Origin: Streptomyces sp. GQFP
Lineage (GTDB): Bacteria > Actinomycetota > Actinomycetes > Streptomycetales > Streptomycetaceae
NCBI RefSeq assembly: GCF_021545335.1
Contig: NZ_CP089312.1
Location: forward strand, 3,968,001 to 4,032,000
Direction: 5' to 3'
DNA: 64,000 nt
Below the pieces are notes generated by a model. It was not told where the DNA came from, searched no databases, and saw only the letters and a list, made by a program, of their open reading frames with translations. Both the position numbers and the translations under genes were made by a program. Below, piece after piece: positions 34,312-42,859 of this stretch (its first letter is position 1; each line of letters opens with the position of its first letter).

Positions 34312-35467
34312 GCAAGACCTCATCCCGGGCTTGGAGGAGCGGGGCACCACGCCCCGCGCCATTTCCGACGGCTTCGATCCCGCCCGGCTGACGCAGGCTC
34401 GTCGGCTGGCCGAGATGACGAAGAAGGACGTCGCGAACTCCCTTGGGGTGACCCCGGCAGCCGTGGGCCAGTACGAGACGGGGGTCTCCCGCCCTCGCCC
34501 GGACCTCATCCCCCGCCTCGCCGAAGCACTCGGCGTACCTGCTACGTTCTTCCTGGTCGGCCGTCCGGCAAGCCGACTCGATTCCTCCATGGCCCACTTC
34601 CGCAGCCTTCGCAGCACGCCGAAGTCCCAGAGGGAACGGGCCCTAGCCTTCGCCGAACAGGTGTGGGAACTCACCTACGCCCTCGAACGGCGGATTCAGC
34701 TTCCCCTCGTGAACCTGCCCGGCTTCGCCGGCGGTGAGGTCCACCCTGGAGCCGAACTGCCCACGGACCCGGCAGCGGCAGCGCGCGAGCTGCGGCGGCG
34801 TTGGGGTATGGGAGACGGGCCGGTCACCCACCTCATCCGACGCATGGAATCCCACGGCATCGTTGTCGTGATGCCCCCCGCGTCCGATCCTTCGGCGGCG
34901 ACCGTGGACGCGTTCTCCACCAGGGCTGCACGCCCACTCGTAGTCCTCACTGCCAATCGGGCCGATGACGTCTACCGCCACCGCTTCACGGCTGCCCACG
35001 AACTCGGGCACCTCGTACTCCATAGCGACGCCACCGGTGACAGCCGTCAGGAGAAGGAAGCCGACGCCTTCGCCGCCGAGTTCCTCACCCCTCAGGACAG
35101 CGTCCTTCCCCACCTGCCCAAGCGGATGGACCTAGCGCGCCTGGCCGAGCTCAGGCAGGTCTGGGGCGTCTCCATCCACTCGCTCGTCTACCGATGCCGT
35201 GAACTCGGCCTGATCTCCGACGCCACGACCAGCCGCACATATCAACGCCTTCGCGCGCTGGATGGCCAGCCCGGCTTCATCCCCGAGTCGGTATCGAACT
35301 ACACCGGTGAACAGCCGTCACTGCTGCGCCAAGCCTTCGAACTGGCGCACAAGGAAGCGGATCTGTCGGTGGCGACACTGGCCCATGAGCTGGCCTGGAC
35401 GCCCCAGCGCGTTCGTGAACTGCTCGACGTCCAGGAACAGCGGCCGGTCCTACGCCTCGTGCAGTAG
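34298..35467 (+). CDS. XRE-HTH protein with ImmA/IrrE-type metallopeptidase domain
   Basis: 389 residues. The N-terminal helix-turn-helix is LTQARRLAEMTKKDVANSLGV followed by AAVGQYETGVSRPRP (about residues 28-65). The zinc peptidase domain has the HExxH motif in RFTAAHELGHLVLH (about residue 232) and the downstream EKEADAFAAEFL that gives the third ligand. ImmA proteins cleave or relieve repressors. In HTH fusions the protein is both regulator and protease, and such fusions occur in toxin-antitoxin-like and anti-phage pairs. It is coupled to the preceding unknown gene. Confidence 0.88.
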   Translation: MRTIKQDLIPGLEERGTTPRAISDGFDPARLTQARRLAEMTKKDVANSLGVTPAAVGQYETGVSRPRPDLIPRLAEALGVPATFFLVGRPASRLDSSMAHFRSLRSTPKSQRERALAFAEQVWELTYALERRIQLPLVNLPGFAGGEVHPGAELPTDPAAAARELRRRWGMGDGPVTHLIRRMESHGIVVVMPPASDPSAATVDAFSTRAARPLVVLTANRADDVYRHRFTAAHELGHLVLHSDATGDSRQEKEADAFAAEFLTPQDSVLPHLPKRMDLARLAELRQVWGVSIHSLVYRCRELGLISDATTSRTYQRLRALDGQPGFIPESVSNYTGEQPSLLRQAFELAHKEADLSVATLAHELAWTPQRVRELLDVQEQRPVLRLVQ

Positions 35468-35622
35468 TAGGCAGCTCGTGCGCCGTTCCGCCCGGCCACG
35501 ACCTCAACCTGGAGTCTGCCGCGCTCCGAGGAACGGATCCACGGGTGCACGCGCCGGGCGGACGTGGGTAACCGTGCTCAGGACACGCGGGAAGGGTTTC
35601 TTGTCCGAGTTATTCAGCCTCG

Positions 35623-36435
35623 TCACGCCCGGGCTGCAAGGAAGCGAGCTTCTCGTTGGGCAGCCAGCCTGTTCGCCAACACCTCGGGACCGATCTTGCT
35701 CAAGGCCCAGAGGCTGCTGGTCCTCCGGGCCCACTGCCAGAGCAGATCATCCGCATCCACAGGTGTACGGAAAGGCAGCACCGGGATGCTGCAGGCATCG
35801 AACGGATCAGCGTCGAGGTAGCGCAGCCCGCCAGTGCCGCACAGATAGTGGGTACTGCGGGTGGCTGCCGCGAGATCGGCAAGGCGCTCGGACCGGCCTT
35901 GACGGGTCGGAATCTCACTGCTGAGCAGCACTTCTCCTGACCAGCCAAGAGCGGTGAGCAGGGCGATTGTCGATGCTCTAGTGAGGTCGGCCACGCGGTC
36001 TGTGGTGTCGAGCATGCACAAGACCGCGTCCAGAACCTCACGCGCGGCATCCCAGTAGCGGCTGTGGCCGTAGTACTGGCGCACGAGCAGTTCGACCGTC
36101 CGTCGCGAGCGGCGGGGATCGACGAGCCGGGCCTGGCTGATCCTGGTCGCGCGCCCCTGGGGAAGGTGCGTCGGGAGCGTGAGCCACTGCTGCCGACCAG
36201 GATCGTCCAAGGCGGCGAGACGGGCTCGGTGCTGGTAGTCGCGCCGGGCGAACTGCACATCGTCGAGGACGATCCAGCGGTCGGCGGCGAAGAGCTTCGC
36301 CAATGTGGACAGCCGTGGAAACAAGTTCGGTTGATGAATCGCGCACACGCCATCCGACGGACCGACGCGGGGTGATTCAGGTGCTGATGAGGCGGCTGTC
36401 GAATCCGGCCTGTAGAAGGCGCTTGTAGGCGTCAT
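35623..36435 (-). CDS. WbqC family protein
   Basis: 270 residues from the ATG at 36435 (GAGGG six bases upstream). The family pattern is evident: VCAIHQPNLFPRLSTLAKLFAAD, WIVLDDVQFARRDYQHRAR, WLTLPTHLPQG, SSEIPTRQGRSERLADLAA, YLCGTGGLRYLD. WbqC proteins occur in surface polysaccharide and natural-product clusters and are probably acyl or aminotransferase-associated enzymes; no reaction is firmly known. It overlaps the end of the YdcF gene by 59 bases and is third in a minus-strand operon with YdcF and the TPR regulator. Confidence 0.82.
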   Translation of the reverse strand: MTPTSAFYRPDSTAASSAPESPRVGPSDGVCAIHQPNLFPRLSTLAKLFAADRWIVLDDVQFARRDYQHRARLAALDDPGRQQWLTLPTHLPQGRATRISQARLVDPRRSRRTVELLVRQYYGHSRYWDAAREVLDAVLCMLDTTDRVADLTRASTIALLTALGWSGEVLLSSEIPTRQGRSERLADLAAATRSTHYLCGTGGLRYLDADPFDACSIPVLPFRTPVDADDLLWQWARRTSSLWALSKIGPEVLANRLAAQREARFLAARA

Positions 36436-37066
36436 GGACATCCCTCGGTACGGCCTGCTCAACGGCGAAGCCGAGCTTCGGGTATTCGATCACCCGTTGC
36501 AGGTCTCCGACGAGCATGTCGACGACGAGCTTCTCGTCGCCGATGGACTTGATGTAGTCGTCCAACTCAAGTGGCTCGGAGGCACAGACCACCTCAACCT
36601 CCGGCCACAAATTGCGGCAGGTCGCGTACGAGCGGCGCTCCATGTACGGCTTGGAGATCAGCAGAAGTGACTCCACCTCCATGCCGGCGTCGGCGAGCAG
36701 CTCGCGGGAGAAGGTGATGTTCTGGCCTGTGTTCGCCGCCTTCGGTTCCACCAGGATCGCCTCGTCCGGCACACCCAGGGCAAGCGCATGCTCGCGGAAG
36801 TGGACGGCCTCGCCGCGCGGGAAGCGGGCTCGGGTGGTGGGGCTGTTGCCGCCGCTGAACACCACGACGGGGAAGAGGCCGGCGCGGTAGAGGTCGGCGG
36901 CCGTGGTGGCCACCCCCAGGTCGTGGCTGCCCAGGCCGATCGCCGCCGAGCAGGGCCGCTGCTCGTGGCCCATCTGGTGGTAGTTCCAGATCAACGTCGC
37001 GTCGTGGAACTGCTCGTCGGTAATCTGGCGCTGCTGGTGCTCCGGCACGTGCACTCCCTGGCTCAT
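36377..37066 (-). CDS. YdcF family (DUF218) protein
   Basis: 229 residues. DUF218 features are SAAIGLGSHDLGVATTAADLY, FPVVVFSGGNSPTT, LALGVPDEAILVEPKAANTGQNI and LLISKPYMERRSYATC. There is no membrane helix, so it is a cytoplasmic member. Characterised YdcF binds S-adenosylmethionine; others relate to envelope metabolism (SanA/ElyC type). The ATG overlaps the stop of the upstream TPR regulator by four bases. Such YdcF proteins recur in Streptomyces small-molecule loci, but its reaction here cannot be named. Confidence 0.85.
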   Translation of the reverse strand: MSQGVHVPEHQQRQITDEQFHDATLIWNYHQMGHEQRPCSAAIGLGSHDLGVATTAADLYRAGLFPVVVFSGGNSPTTRARFPRGEAVHFREHALALGVPDEAILVEPKAANTGQNITFSRELLADAGMEVESLLLISKPYMERRSYATCRNLWPEVEVVCASEPLELDDYIKSIGDEKLVVDMLVGDLQRVIEYPKLGFAVEQAVPRDVHDAYKRLLQAGFDSRLIST

Positions 37067-38106
37067 CTTTGCTGGCCTCTACGGATGCCCTCGATGCTGC
37101 GCAGCTGGTGGCTCAGCCCGAACTGCTGAGCCACTTGTGCCGCCTGATCGAGGACGGACAGCCCATCATTCCGGGTCGCCGCATCCGACAGAAGGATGTG
37201 CCCGTAGGCGGTGTCCAACCGCACCCGCTGCATCGGAGAGTCAACCGTGCCGGTGGTACGCGCGATATCGATGTAGTGCAGGGCCTGCTTCAGATCACCG
37301 GCGCCACGGTGGGCCAGGGCCAGCTTCTGGTGGGCGACCGACCAGTCCTCCGGCTCGCCCAGGTCCTCGAACGCTTGAGTAGCGTCCACCATCACGTTGG
37401 TGGCGTACTCGTTGTTGCCCTCCTTACTCAAGGCCGTACCCACCCAGAGCTGGGCCCTGGCGCGGTCGCGAGGGCTCAGGCGCTCGTCGGTGGCTAGGAG
37501 TTCGTACTGGCGGGCGGAGGCTTCGAGTTGGCCGGACATCTCCTGTACGACGGCGATTGACAGCTCGATCTGTGCCACCCGGCGCGGGATGTCGAGTTCG
37601 GTGAACATGCCTCGGGCGGTCCGGTAGGAGTGAAGGGCGGAGAGCGGGCCGAGGATCGCGCCCTGGTCCCGCTGAAGGTCACCGAGGAGGACGAGCGAAC
37701 GGCCGTACAGATAAAGACCCTTGTCCGCCAAGCGGTGCGGGTCGTGACTCCCCAGCCAGCGGTTCAACAAGGTGGAGGCGAAGGAGAAGTTCTGGCGACT
37801 GACGCAGACCACGGCCCGCTCGATGTCCTCGGTCCAGGTCTCGTAGTCCGCCGGCCTCGCGCTCTTTCGCTCCGGGAACAGCACCGTCTCGAACCGGGCA
37901 TGGGCGGCAGCATCGGCACGAGCGAGCGCGGTATCGAGGATCGCCTGGGTATCGGGCCTCGGCTGCGTTTCGGCGCGCAGGCTCTCCCACTTGGCCACCG
38001 TACGCAGGGCGACGCCCAAGTGCTCGGCGAAGGCGCGCGTGCTCATCCGCAGGGCAGAGCGCAGAGCGCTCGCCTCCCGGCCTGTCCATTGCTGCACGCT
38101 GACCAC
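37063..38106 (-). CDS. XRE-family regulator with TPR-like helical domain
   Basis: 347 residues from a GTG preceded by GGGGAGG. The N-terminal HTH (EASALRSALRMSTRAFAEHL then RTVAKWESLRAETQP) is followed by a long array of helical pairs, for example RRVAQIELSIAVVQEMSG, QLWVGTALSKEGNNEYAT, DWSVAHQKLALAHRGAG and RLDTAYGHILLSDAAT. TPR-type Streptomyces regulators of this size often sense peptides or govern secondary metabolism. It is divergent from the small-gene and RiPP-like run at 38221 onwards and coupled to YdcF; it is the likely controller of both arms. Confidence 0.82.
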   Translation of the reverse strand: MVSVQQWTGREASALRSALRMSTRAFAEHLGVALRTVAKWESLRAETQPRPDTQAILDTALARADAAAHARFETVLFPERKSARPADYETWTEDIERAVVCVSRQNFSFASTLLNRWLGSHDPHRLADKGLYLYGRSLVLLGDLQRDQGAILGPLSALHSYRTARGMFTELDIPRRVAQIELSIAVVQEMSGQLEASARQYELLATDERLSPRDRARAQLWVGTALSKEGNNEYATNVMVDATQAFEDLGEPEDWSVAHQKLALAHRGAGDLKQALHYIDIARTTGTVDSPMQRVRLDTAYGHILLSDAATRNDGLSVLDQAAQVAQQFGLSHQLRSIEGIRRGQQR

Positions 38107-38220
38107 GGATTACCTCCCCTCCGTCAGGTATGTAAGCACCCTCTGTGACGGCGCAGGGCGAGAAGTGCAACGGAAGTACAACAGCAGGTCATTTCGAGGC
38201 CGTTCGCGCCGGCCGACGCT

Positions 38221-38643
38221 ATGGGCATGGACGAGGAACTCATCACGGAACGCCGCCCAGTCACCGGCCCACACGTCTTCGGCTACATACGCCACGTCAC
38301 CGGTGGACGGGCCCGACACGCGGCGTTGGTCGACTGCCTCACCGAGTACTGCCGGCGGCACGAACTGACCCTGTGCGGTGTCTTCACCGACCGCGAGGCG
38401 ACTGTGACCGTCCGCTCCCCCGCCTTCGTCGGCCTCCTCGACGCCCTGGAACTCCCCGACACCTACGGCACCGTGATCCCCGTCCTCAGCCACCTCGGCC
38501 CCAAGCGCACCGCCAACGAGCGGAAGCGGCGGATAACCGCGACCAGCACCCGTCTGATCGTGGTCCGTTCCACCAGAGCGACCACTGGTCCCTCGCTTTC
38601 GCTCGGCGCGAGTTCCAACCTCCAACGGCAAGGAGGCACGTGA
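38221..38643 (+). CDS. Resolvase-like small protein lacking the catalytic serine
   Basis: 140 residues (a second ATG is two codons in). The fold resembles the N-terminal catalytic domain of serine recombinases: FGYIRHVTGGRARHAALVDCL at the start, LTLCGVFTDRE, and YGTVIPVLSHLGP. The residue where the active serine should stand (Y-x-R-V-S) is missing, and there is no DNA-binding domain, so recombinase activity is unlikely. Small proteins of this type occur in Streptomyces regulatory gene runs. The stop overlaps the next ATG by one base. Confidence 0.55.
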   Translation: MGMDEELITERRPVTGPHVFGYIRHVTGGRARHAALVDCLTEYCRRHELTLCGVFTDREATVTVRSPAFVGLLDALELPDTYGTVIPVLSHLGPKRTANERKRRITATSTRLIVVRSTRATTGPSLSLGASSNLQRQGGT

Positions 38644-39098
38644 TGTTCCTACGCGAAGCGCTGCGGAGCGCCCTCATGGTCAACGATGTGCCCGGACTGC
38701 GCCTGCTCCAAGTCGGCGTCGGCTGGGACCTCGTACGGACCCCCGCGGACATCGGCCTCCTGGCCCTGGCTCACCTCCGCGCCACTGGCGCAATGATCGG
38801 CCCCGTGCTGTACGACAAGCCCAACGAACGCCTCTACTACGCGATCAGGACCGGCACCCTCGGCAGTTGGGACGACCTGCCCGTTCGGCATCTCTCCAGC
38901 AACTCTTGGCTGGTGGCCCCTGGCCTTGAGCTGATGGACGACTGGTTCGGCGGCTGGTGCGAACTGCCCGACGACAACACCCTCACGGACGTCGACACCC
39001 TCCGCGCCGCACTGTCCCATCCGTACGTCCTCGCCGGCCAGGAGGAGCCCTCCGGCGCCTGTCGCAGACAGACCGAGTTCGAAGAGGCAGGCCGGTGA
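38643..39098 (+). CDS. Hypothetical protein of the cargo operon
   Basis: 151 residues from an ATG with AGGAGG upstream. No family name can be given. It is a compact, tryptophan-rich protein: LRLLQVGVGWDLVRTP, AHLRATGAMIGPVLYDKPNERLYY (split by turns), SNSWLVAPGLELMDDWFGGW. This pattern resembles small Streptomyces proteins often found with DUF7848 genes and bifunctional primase-like proteins. It overlaps the next gene by four bases (GTGA), so the three small genes at 38221-39331 are co-translated. Confidence 0.65.
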   Translation: MFLREALRSALMVNDVPGLRLLQVGVGWDLVRTPADIGLLALAHLRATGAMIGPVLYDKPNERLYYAIRTGTLGSWDDLPVRHLSSNSWLVAPGLELMDDWFGGWCELPDDNTLTDVDTLRAALSHPYVLAGQEEPSGACRRQTEFEEAGR

Positions 39099-39331
39099 AT
39101 ACCCGCGCAGTCATCTGCCACATGGAGTGGACCATCCAGCCCGACCGGGAGCCGGATGCGGAGCCGACCACGTACGCGATGCAATGCGCCGTCTGCGGCG
39201 AAACCTCCCGACCCAGCATCGACTTCGCCGAACCGCAGGACTGGGTGTTCGGGCACGGCGGCCGCAACCCGTCGCACCACACCTACCGGGAGATCATCAC
39301 CCGGCCATGGCGGGCCTGGTGGAAGCCGTGA
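39095..39331 (+). CDS. DUF7848 family small zinc-ribbon-like protein
   Basis: 78 residues from a GTG overlapping the previous stop. The domain reads MEWTIQPDREP, YAMQCAVCGETSRPS (C-x-x-C), W-V-F-G-H-G-G-R-N-P-S-H-H-T-Y-R-E-I. The CxxC plus histidines suggest metal binding. It is a close type-match to the C-terminal part of the protein at 2092-2592, so two members lie in one window, one on the chromosome and one on the element. Role unknown; associated with XRE regulators. Confidence 0.75.
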   Translation: MNTRAVICHMEWTIQPDREPDAEPTTYAMQCAVCGETSRPSIDFAEPQDWVFGHGGRNPSHHTYREIITRPWRAWWKP

Positions 39332-39624
39332 CAGGCCGTGCCGTGAGTCGACTGGCGCGCTACACGGCCCGCTTCCGATCGTGCTAATCGCCGCCTCATG
39401 CGGCTTCGTGATCGGCGTTGCGGTCTCCACCGCCCCAGCCGGCCCTTGAATTCCCGTCCCTGCCGGACGTGACCGATCGAGAGGTTCCCCCACCCGAGAA
39501 GCCCCGGCAGGGGCGGGTCGTAAGCCCCCGCCCCGGGCGCATCAACCGCCCGAGCCCTGGACAGGTCAAGCGCCGTCCGGGGCGGGTCCGCAATGCCGTT
39601 TCATCCCGAACCCCAGGAGGATCA
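39332..39624. promoter_or_regulatory. Leader region before the 47-aa peptide gene
   Basis: 293 bases. CCCGTCCCTGCCGG (39445-39458) and CCGGCAGGGGCGGG (about 39505-39518) can pair over 14 bp with one mismatch, possibly an attenuator or terminator. A GTG near 39381 opens a 22-residue hydrophobic reading frame with no clear ribosome site; it was not called as a gene. No firm promoter was seen. Confidence 0.35.
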
Positions 39625-39768
39625 ATGCCGAACGAGAGCACCACCCCGGCGACCGGACAGGCCCAGGCCGGGCTGATCAAGGCACGTCGCCGCATCCAGG
39701 CCGCCCGCGAGCGGGGCGTCACCCCGTCCGACGGCGGCAGCACCGGCCGTACCGACGGCAACGACTGA
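39625..39768 (+). CDS. 47-residue peptide, candidate RiPP precursor
   Basis: A short gene with an excellent ribosome site (AGGAGGATCA) before the ATG. The peptide has a Thr/Ser/Pro-rich start, a basic helix (AGLIKARRRIQAARERG) and a Gly/Ser/Thr/Asp tail (VTPSDGGSTGRTDGND). It ends 16 bases before a JmjC oxygenase of the type that hydroxylates arginine or histidine in proteins. That spacing, the small size and the following reductase and phosphotransferase suggest a ribosomal peptide substrate. No known precursor family is recognised, so this remains a hypothesis; a small structural or regulatory protein is also possible. Confidence 0.6.
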   Translation: MPNESTTPATGQAQAGLIKARRRIQAARERGVTPSDGGSTGRTDGND

Positions 39769-39784
39769 TCCAGGAGGAGAAGCG

Positions 39785-40978
39785 TTGTCGCCGCTGAATC
39801 TGGCGGCTCACCTGGGCCAGGACGAGTTCCTGGCCCAGGTGCTCCACCGCCGCTACCGCCACATCCCTGCCGCCATCCCACACCCAGGTGAGCTGATCAC
39901 CTGGGACGACGTCAACACCATCCTGGCGACCCACCGCCTGGAGCCGCCCCGCTTCCGCCTCTCTGCGAACGGGGAGATGCTGCCCGCCCACCGCTACACC
40001 GCTCCCGTTACCACCCGCCGCCACACCGTCTGGCAGCGCGTGCACCCCGCCGAACTGCACGCCCGACTCGCCGAGGGCGCCTCCCTCGTCATCGACGCCG
40101 TCGACGAACTCCACCCACCTATCGGCCGCGCCGCCATGGAACTGGAGCAGTGGCTGCGCACCGGCGTGCAGACCAACCTGTATGCGTCGTTCACCGCGCG
40201 CGAGGGCTTCGGCGTGCACTGGGACGACCACGACGTCGTCGTCATCCAGATCGACGGCACCAAACGCTGGAAGCTGTACGGCCCCACCCGCACCGCCCCC
40301 ATGTACAAGGACACCGACGAACCCGAACCGCCGCCGGAGGAACCGGTCGCGGAACTGGTCCTGCGCCCAGGGGACATGCTCTATCTCCCTCGCGGCTGGT
40401 GGCACTCGGTGGCCGCCTCCGAAGGCGAGCACTCCCTGCACCTCACCTTCGGCATCCAGGCCACCACCGGCGCCCAGCTACTGTCCTGGCTCGCCGACGA
40501 CCTGCGCCGCCACGATGTTCTGCGCGAGGACCTGCCCGTGCACGCGACCGCCGCTCAGCAGGCCGCCTACCTGGAACGGCTACGCAAGGAAGTCACCGCC
40601 GCGCTGGAAGACCCGGATCTCATCGGCCGGTACACAGCGATGCGCGACGGCACCGACCTCACCCGCCTGCAGCCGGGCCTCCCCCACATCGCCGGCGTCC
40701 CTGCGGACCCGGACGTCCGCGTCAGGCTGACCACCGCCCGTGCCCACCTGGAGCACGCAGCCAACGGGGACGGCTTGGTGTTCCGGGCCTGCGACAACGA
40801 GTGGGAGATGGCGGAGGAGGCCATGCCGCTGCTCCAGAGCCTGGTGTCCGCCGCACCCGGCGCGGTGTCCCTCGGCGAGCTGGCAGCAGCCGCTGGAATC
40901 TCCGTCGCGGACGTGGCAGCCGTCGTCTTCGAGCTGATGGACGGCCAAGCGATCACGGTAGAAGGAGATGAGCGATGA
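39785..40978 (+). CDS. JmjC/cupin-like 2-oxoglutarate oxygenase (YcfD/ROX type)
   Basis: 397 residues from a TTG with AGGAGGAGA upstream. The JmjC core carries the iron ligands H-x-D in FGVHWDDHDVVVIQ (about H145 and D147) and the distal His in LPRGWWHSVAAS (about H207), with a lysine in GTKRWKLYGP for the co-substrate. After it come a helical dimerisation region and a C-terminal winged-helix-like end (LGELAAAAGISVADVAAV), as in YcfD/MINA ribosomal oxygenases. It should hydroxylate an Arg or His side chain of a peptide or protein; the 47-aa peptide is the obvious candidate substrate. Confidence 0.85.
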   Translation: MSPLNLAAHLGQDEFLAQVLHRRYRHIPAAIPHPGELITWDDVNTILATHRLEPPRFRLSANGEMLPAHRYTAPVTTRRHTVWQRVHPAELHARLAEGASLVIDAVDELHPPIGRAAMELEQWLRTGVQTNLYASFTAREGFGVHWDDHDVVVIQIDGTKRWKLYGPTRTAPMYKDTDEPEPPPEEPVAELVLRPGDMLYLPRGWWHSVAASEGEHSLHLTFGIQATTGAQLLSWLADDLRRHDVLREDLPVHATAAQQAAYLERLRKEVTAALEDPDLIGRYTAMRDGTDLTRLQPGLPHIAGVPADPDVRVRLTTARAHLEHAANGDGLVFRACDNEWEMAEEAMPLLQSLVSAAPGAVSLGELAAAAGISVADVAAVVFELMDGQAITVEGDER

Positions 40979-41883
40979 CAACGGCCTCTCTCGGGCTGGG
41001 CACCCACCGCGTCCGCCCCTCCGCGCTGACCGAGGCCGTCGCCCGCGCGGCTGCCGACCCCGCTACCGCGTGGATCGATACCGCGCCCAACTACCTGAAC
41101 GGGCAGGCCCAGCCGCTGCTCGCTCCGGCTCTTGCTCTGCTGCCCATCCAGGTCTCCACCAAGGTCGGATTCCTGACCGAAAAGGCAGCCAAGGATGCCG
41201 TCTCTGACGGAGCCCTTACTGTCCAAGACGCTGAACGTGGACACTGCCTCAGCGCCTCGTACGTCCACTGGCAGTGCGCCCGCAACCGCATCGAACTCGG
41301 CCGCGACCACTTGGACCTCGTCTTCACCCACAACCCCGAGCGGGCCACAGGCGACCCGTACGAAGCCCTGCGCGACGCCTTCACTGCCCTCGAAGCGGAA
41401 GCAGCAGCCGGAACCCTCACGTCATACGGCGTCGCTACCTGGGACGGCTTCGACACCGGCGCCCTGAGCATCCCCGCCCTGCGCCAGCTGGCCATCGAAG
41501 TCGCCGGCACGGAGCAGCACCACCTGCGAGCCATCCAACTGCCCGTATCCCTCGTCACCGCCACCGCATTCGCCCAGGCCCTGGACGGAGATGGTCCCAT
41601 CGCTCAGGCAGCCGAACTCGGATGGCAGGTGTACGCCTCAGCACCCCTGTTCGGCGGGAAACTTCCCCACCTGGCCACACCCGAACTCACCGCACTCCTC
41701 AGCCCGGAATTCACCGTCCCCCAGGCATGCCTCCTCGCCACGGCCTCCTGCCCGGGAGTGACGCGGATTCTGCTCTCCACCTCCACCCCGGCACACTGGA
41801 CCGAGGCACAAACGGCTCTGCGAAGCCCGGCCATCCCAGTCCCCACGCTGCGAAAGGTGCTGGATGTACTCGCCGCCGACTGA
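40975..41883 (+). CDS. Aldo/keto reductase
   Basis: 302 residues. The ATG overlaps the oxygenase stop by four bases, with GGAG upstream. The full catalytic tetrad is readable: Asp and Tyr in WIDTAPNYLNG (about D35 and Y40), Lys in VSTKVGF (about K63) and His in LDLVFTHNPE (about H119). It is an NAD(P)H-dependent reductase of unknown substrate. Tight coupling to the oxygenase suggests it acts on, or upstream of, the same product. The C-terminal half has the barrel pattern AAELGWQVYASAPLFGG. Confidence 0.88.
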   Translation: MTTASLGLGTHRVRPSALTEAVARAAADPATAWIDTAPNYLNGQAQPLLAPALALLPIQVSTKVGFLTEKAAKDAVSDGALTVQDAERGHCLSASYVHWQCARNRIELGRDHLDLVFTHNPERATGDPYEALRDAFTALEAEAAAGTLTSYGVATWDGFDTGALSIPALRQLAIEVAGTEQHHLRAIQLPVSLVTATAFAQALDGDGPIAQAAELGWQVYASAPLFGGKLPHLATPELTALLSPEFTVPQACLLATASCPGVTRILLSTSTPAHWTEAQTALRSPAIPVPTLRKVLDVLAAD

Positions 41884-42688
41884 CCCCGCCGACCAGCACC
41901 GTATGCGTCGGACATTCACGCAGTCTGCTCAGACGCTGGGCACCACGACCACCGGTCCAGAAGTCTGGGGCTGGCACGGACGCACCCTCAGCAGCCGCGT
42001 CCAGCACCCGGACCGAGGCGCCTGCTGGCTGCGGCTCCTCTCCACACCGCAGGACAAAGCCGCAGGAAAGATCTGGGACGGCAATCTCCAGGCCGCCGCC
42101 CTGTTCGACGGATGCGTCCACAAACCACTGCTCTACGACACCACGGAAGCGAGAAGCGACGGCTACGCCTACCTGGCGGAGCTGCACCAGTACGTCGCCG
42201 AACCTGTCTTCTCCCCCAGCCCCGTCATGCGCCTGGACCCGGATCCGCCGACCGCATGGTGGGACTCGCTCCGCACCGACCTGGAGTACGTGAGCACAGT
42301 TCCTACGGATCGAGTGGCCGTACGGCAAGAGTGGGTGGACCGCAGCGTCCCGCGCTACCTCGACATGCCCAGCCCCCGGATCACGGACTGGGCGACGGCC
42401 CACGGAGACCTGCACACCGCCAACCTCACCGGCACCACCCCTTACCTCCTCGACTGGGAGGGTTTCGGCCTGGCGCCGACCGGCTACGACGCAGCCATCC
42501 TGCTGGCCTACTCGCTGCTCACCCCCGGCTTCGCACAGTGTGTCCGGGACGCCTTTCCCGTGCTTAAGGCGGAGGCCGGACGCGTCGCACAGATCATCGT
42601 TGTCACCGAGTTGCTGCAATCGGCTTCGCGCGGGGACCATCCCGAACTCGTCCCCGCTCTTTGTACCCTGGCCGGAGAACTGACCTGA
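41864..42688 (+). CDS. Aminoglycoside phosphotransferase-like kinase
   Basis: 274 residues if the ATG at 41864 is used (20-base overlap with the reductase); the next ATG is 13 codons in. The catalytic loop is WATAHGDLHTANL and the metal-binding region is YLLDWEGFGLAPTGYDAAILL, the classic APH pattern. The N-terminal lobe is short and lacks a clear GxGxxG. It may phosphorylate a small molecule or a peptide product and could confer resistance. It is the last gene of the plus-strand cargo operon that begins at 38221. Confidence 0.82.
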   Translation: MYSPPTDPADQHRMRRTFTQSAQTLGTTTTGPEVWGWHGRTLSSRVQHPDRGACWLRLLSTPQDKAAGKIWDGNLQAAALFDGCVHKPLLYDTTEARSDGYAYLAELHQYVAEPVFSPSPVMRLDPDPPTAWWDSLRTDLEYVSTVPTDRVAVRQEWVDRSVPRYLDMPSPRITDWATAHGDLHTANLTGTTPYLLDWEGFGLAPTGYDAAILLAYSLLTPGFAQCVRDAFPVLKAEAGRVAQIIVVTELLQSASRGDHPELVPALCTLAGELT

Positions 42689-42859
42689 GGGGGCCGTGGC
42701 CGTTTCTCAGGGGACAGGACGAAAACCGAAGCCAACGCGGACAAAGCTCGTAGACAAAAGCCTCACCACCCTGATCCCCGAAACGGCAGCAAACCCCGAA
42801 CGTCCAACTCGTAATCAATTAGGAAATCTGACAGCAGGTTGCTTGCACCTACGCCTTCA

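Noticed and set aside
39381..39449. A 22-residue hydrophobic reading frame before the 47-aa peptide gene
   Set aside because: No ribosome site and low information. It could be a leader peptide but cannot be supported.
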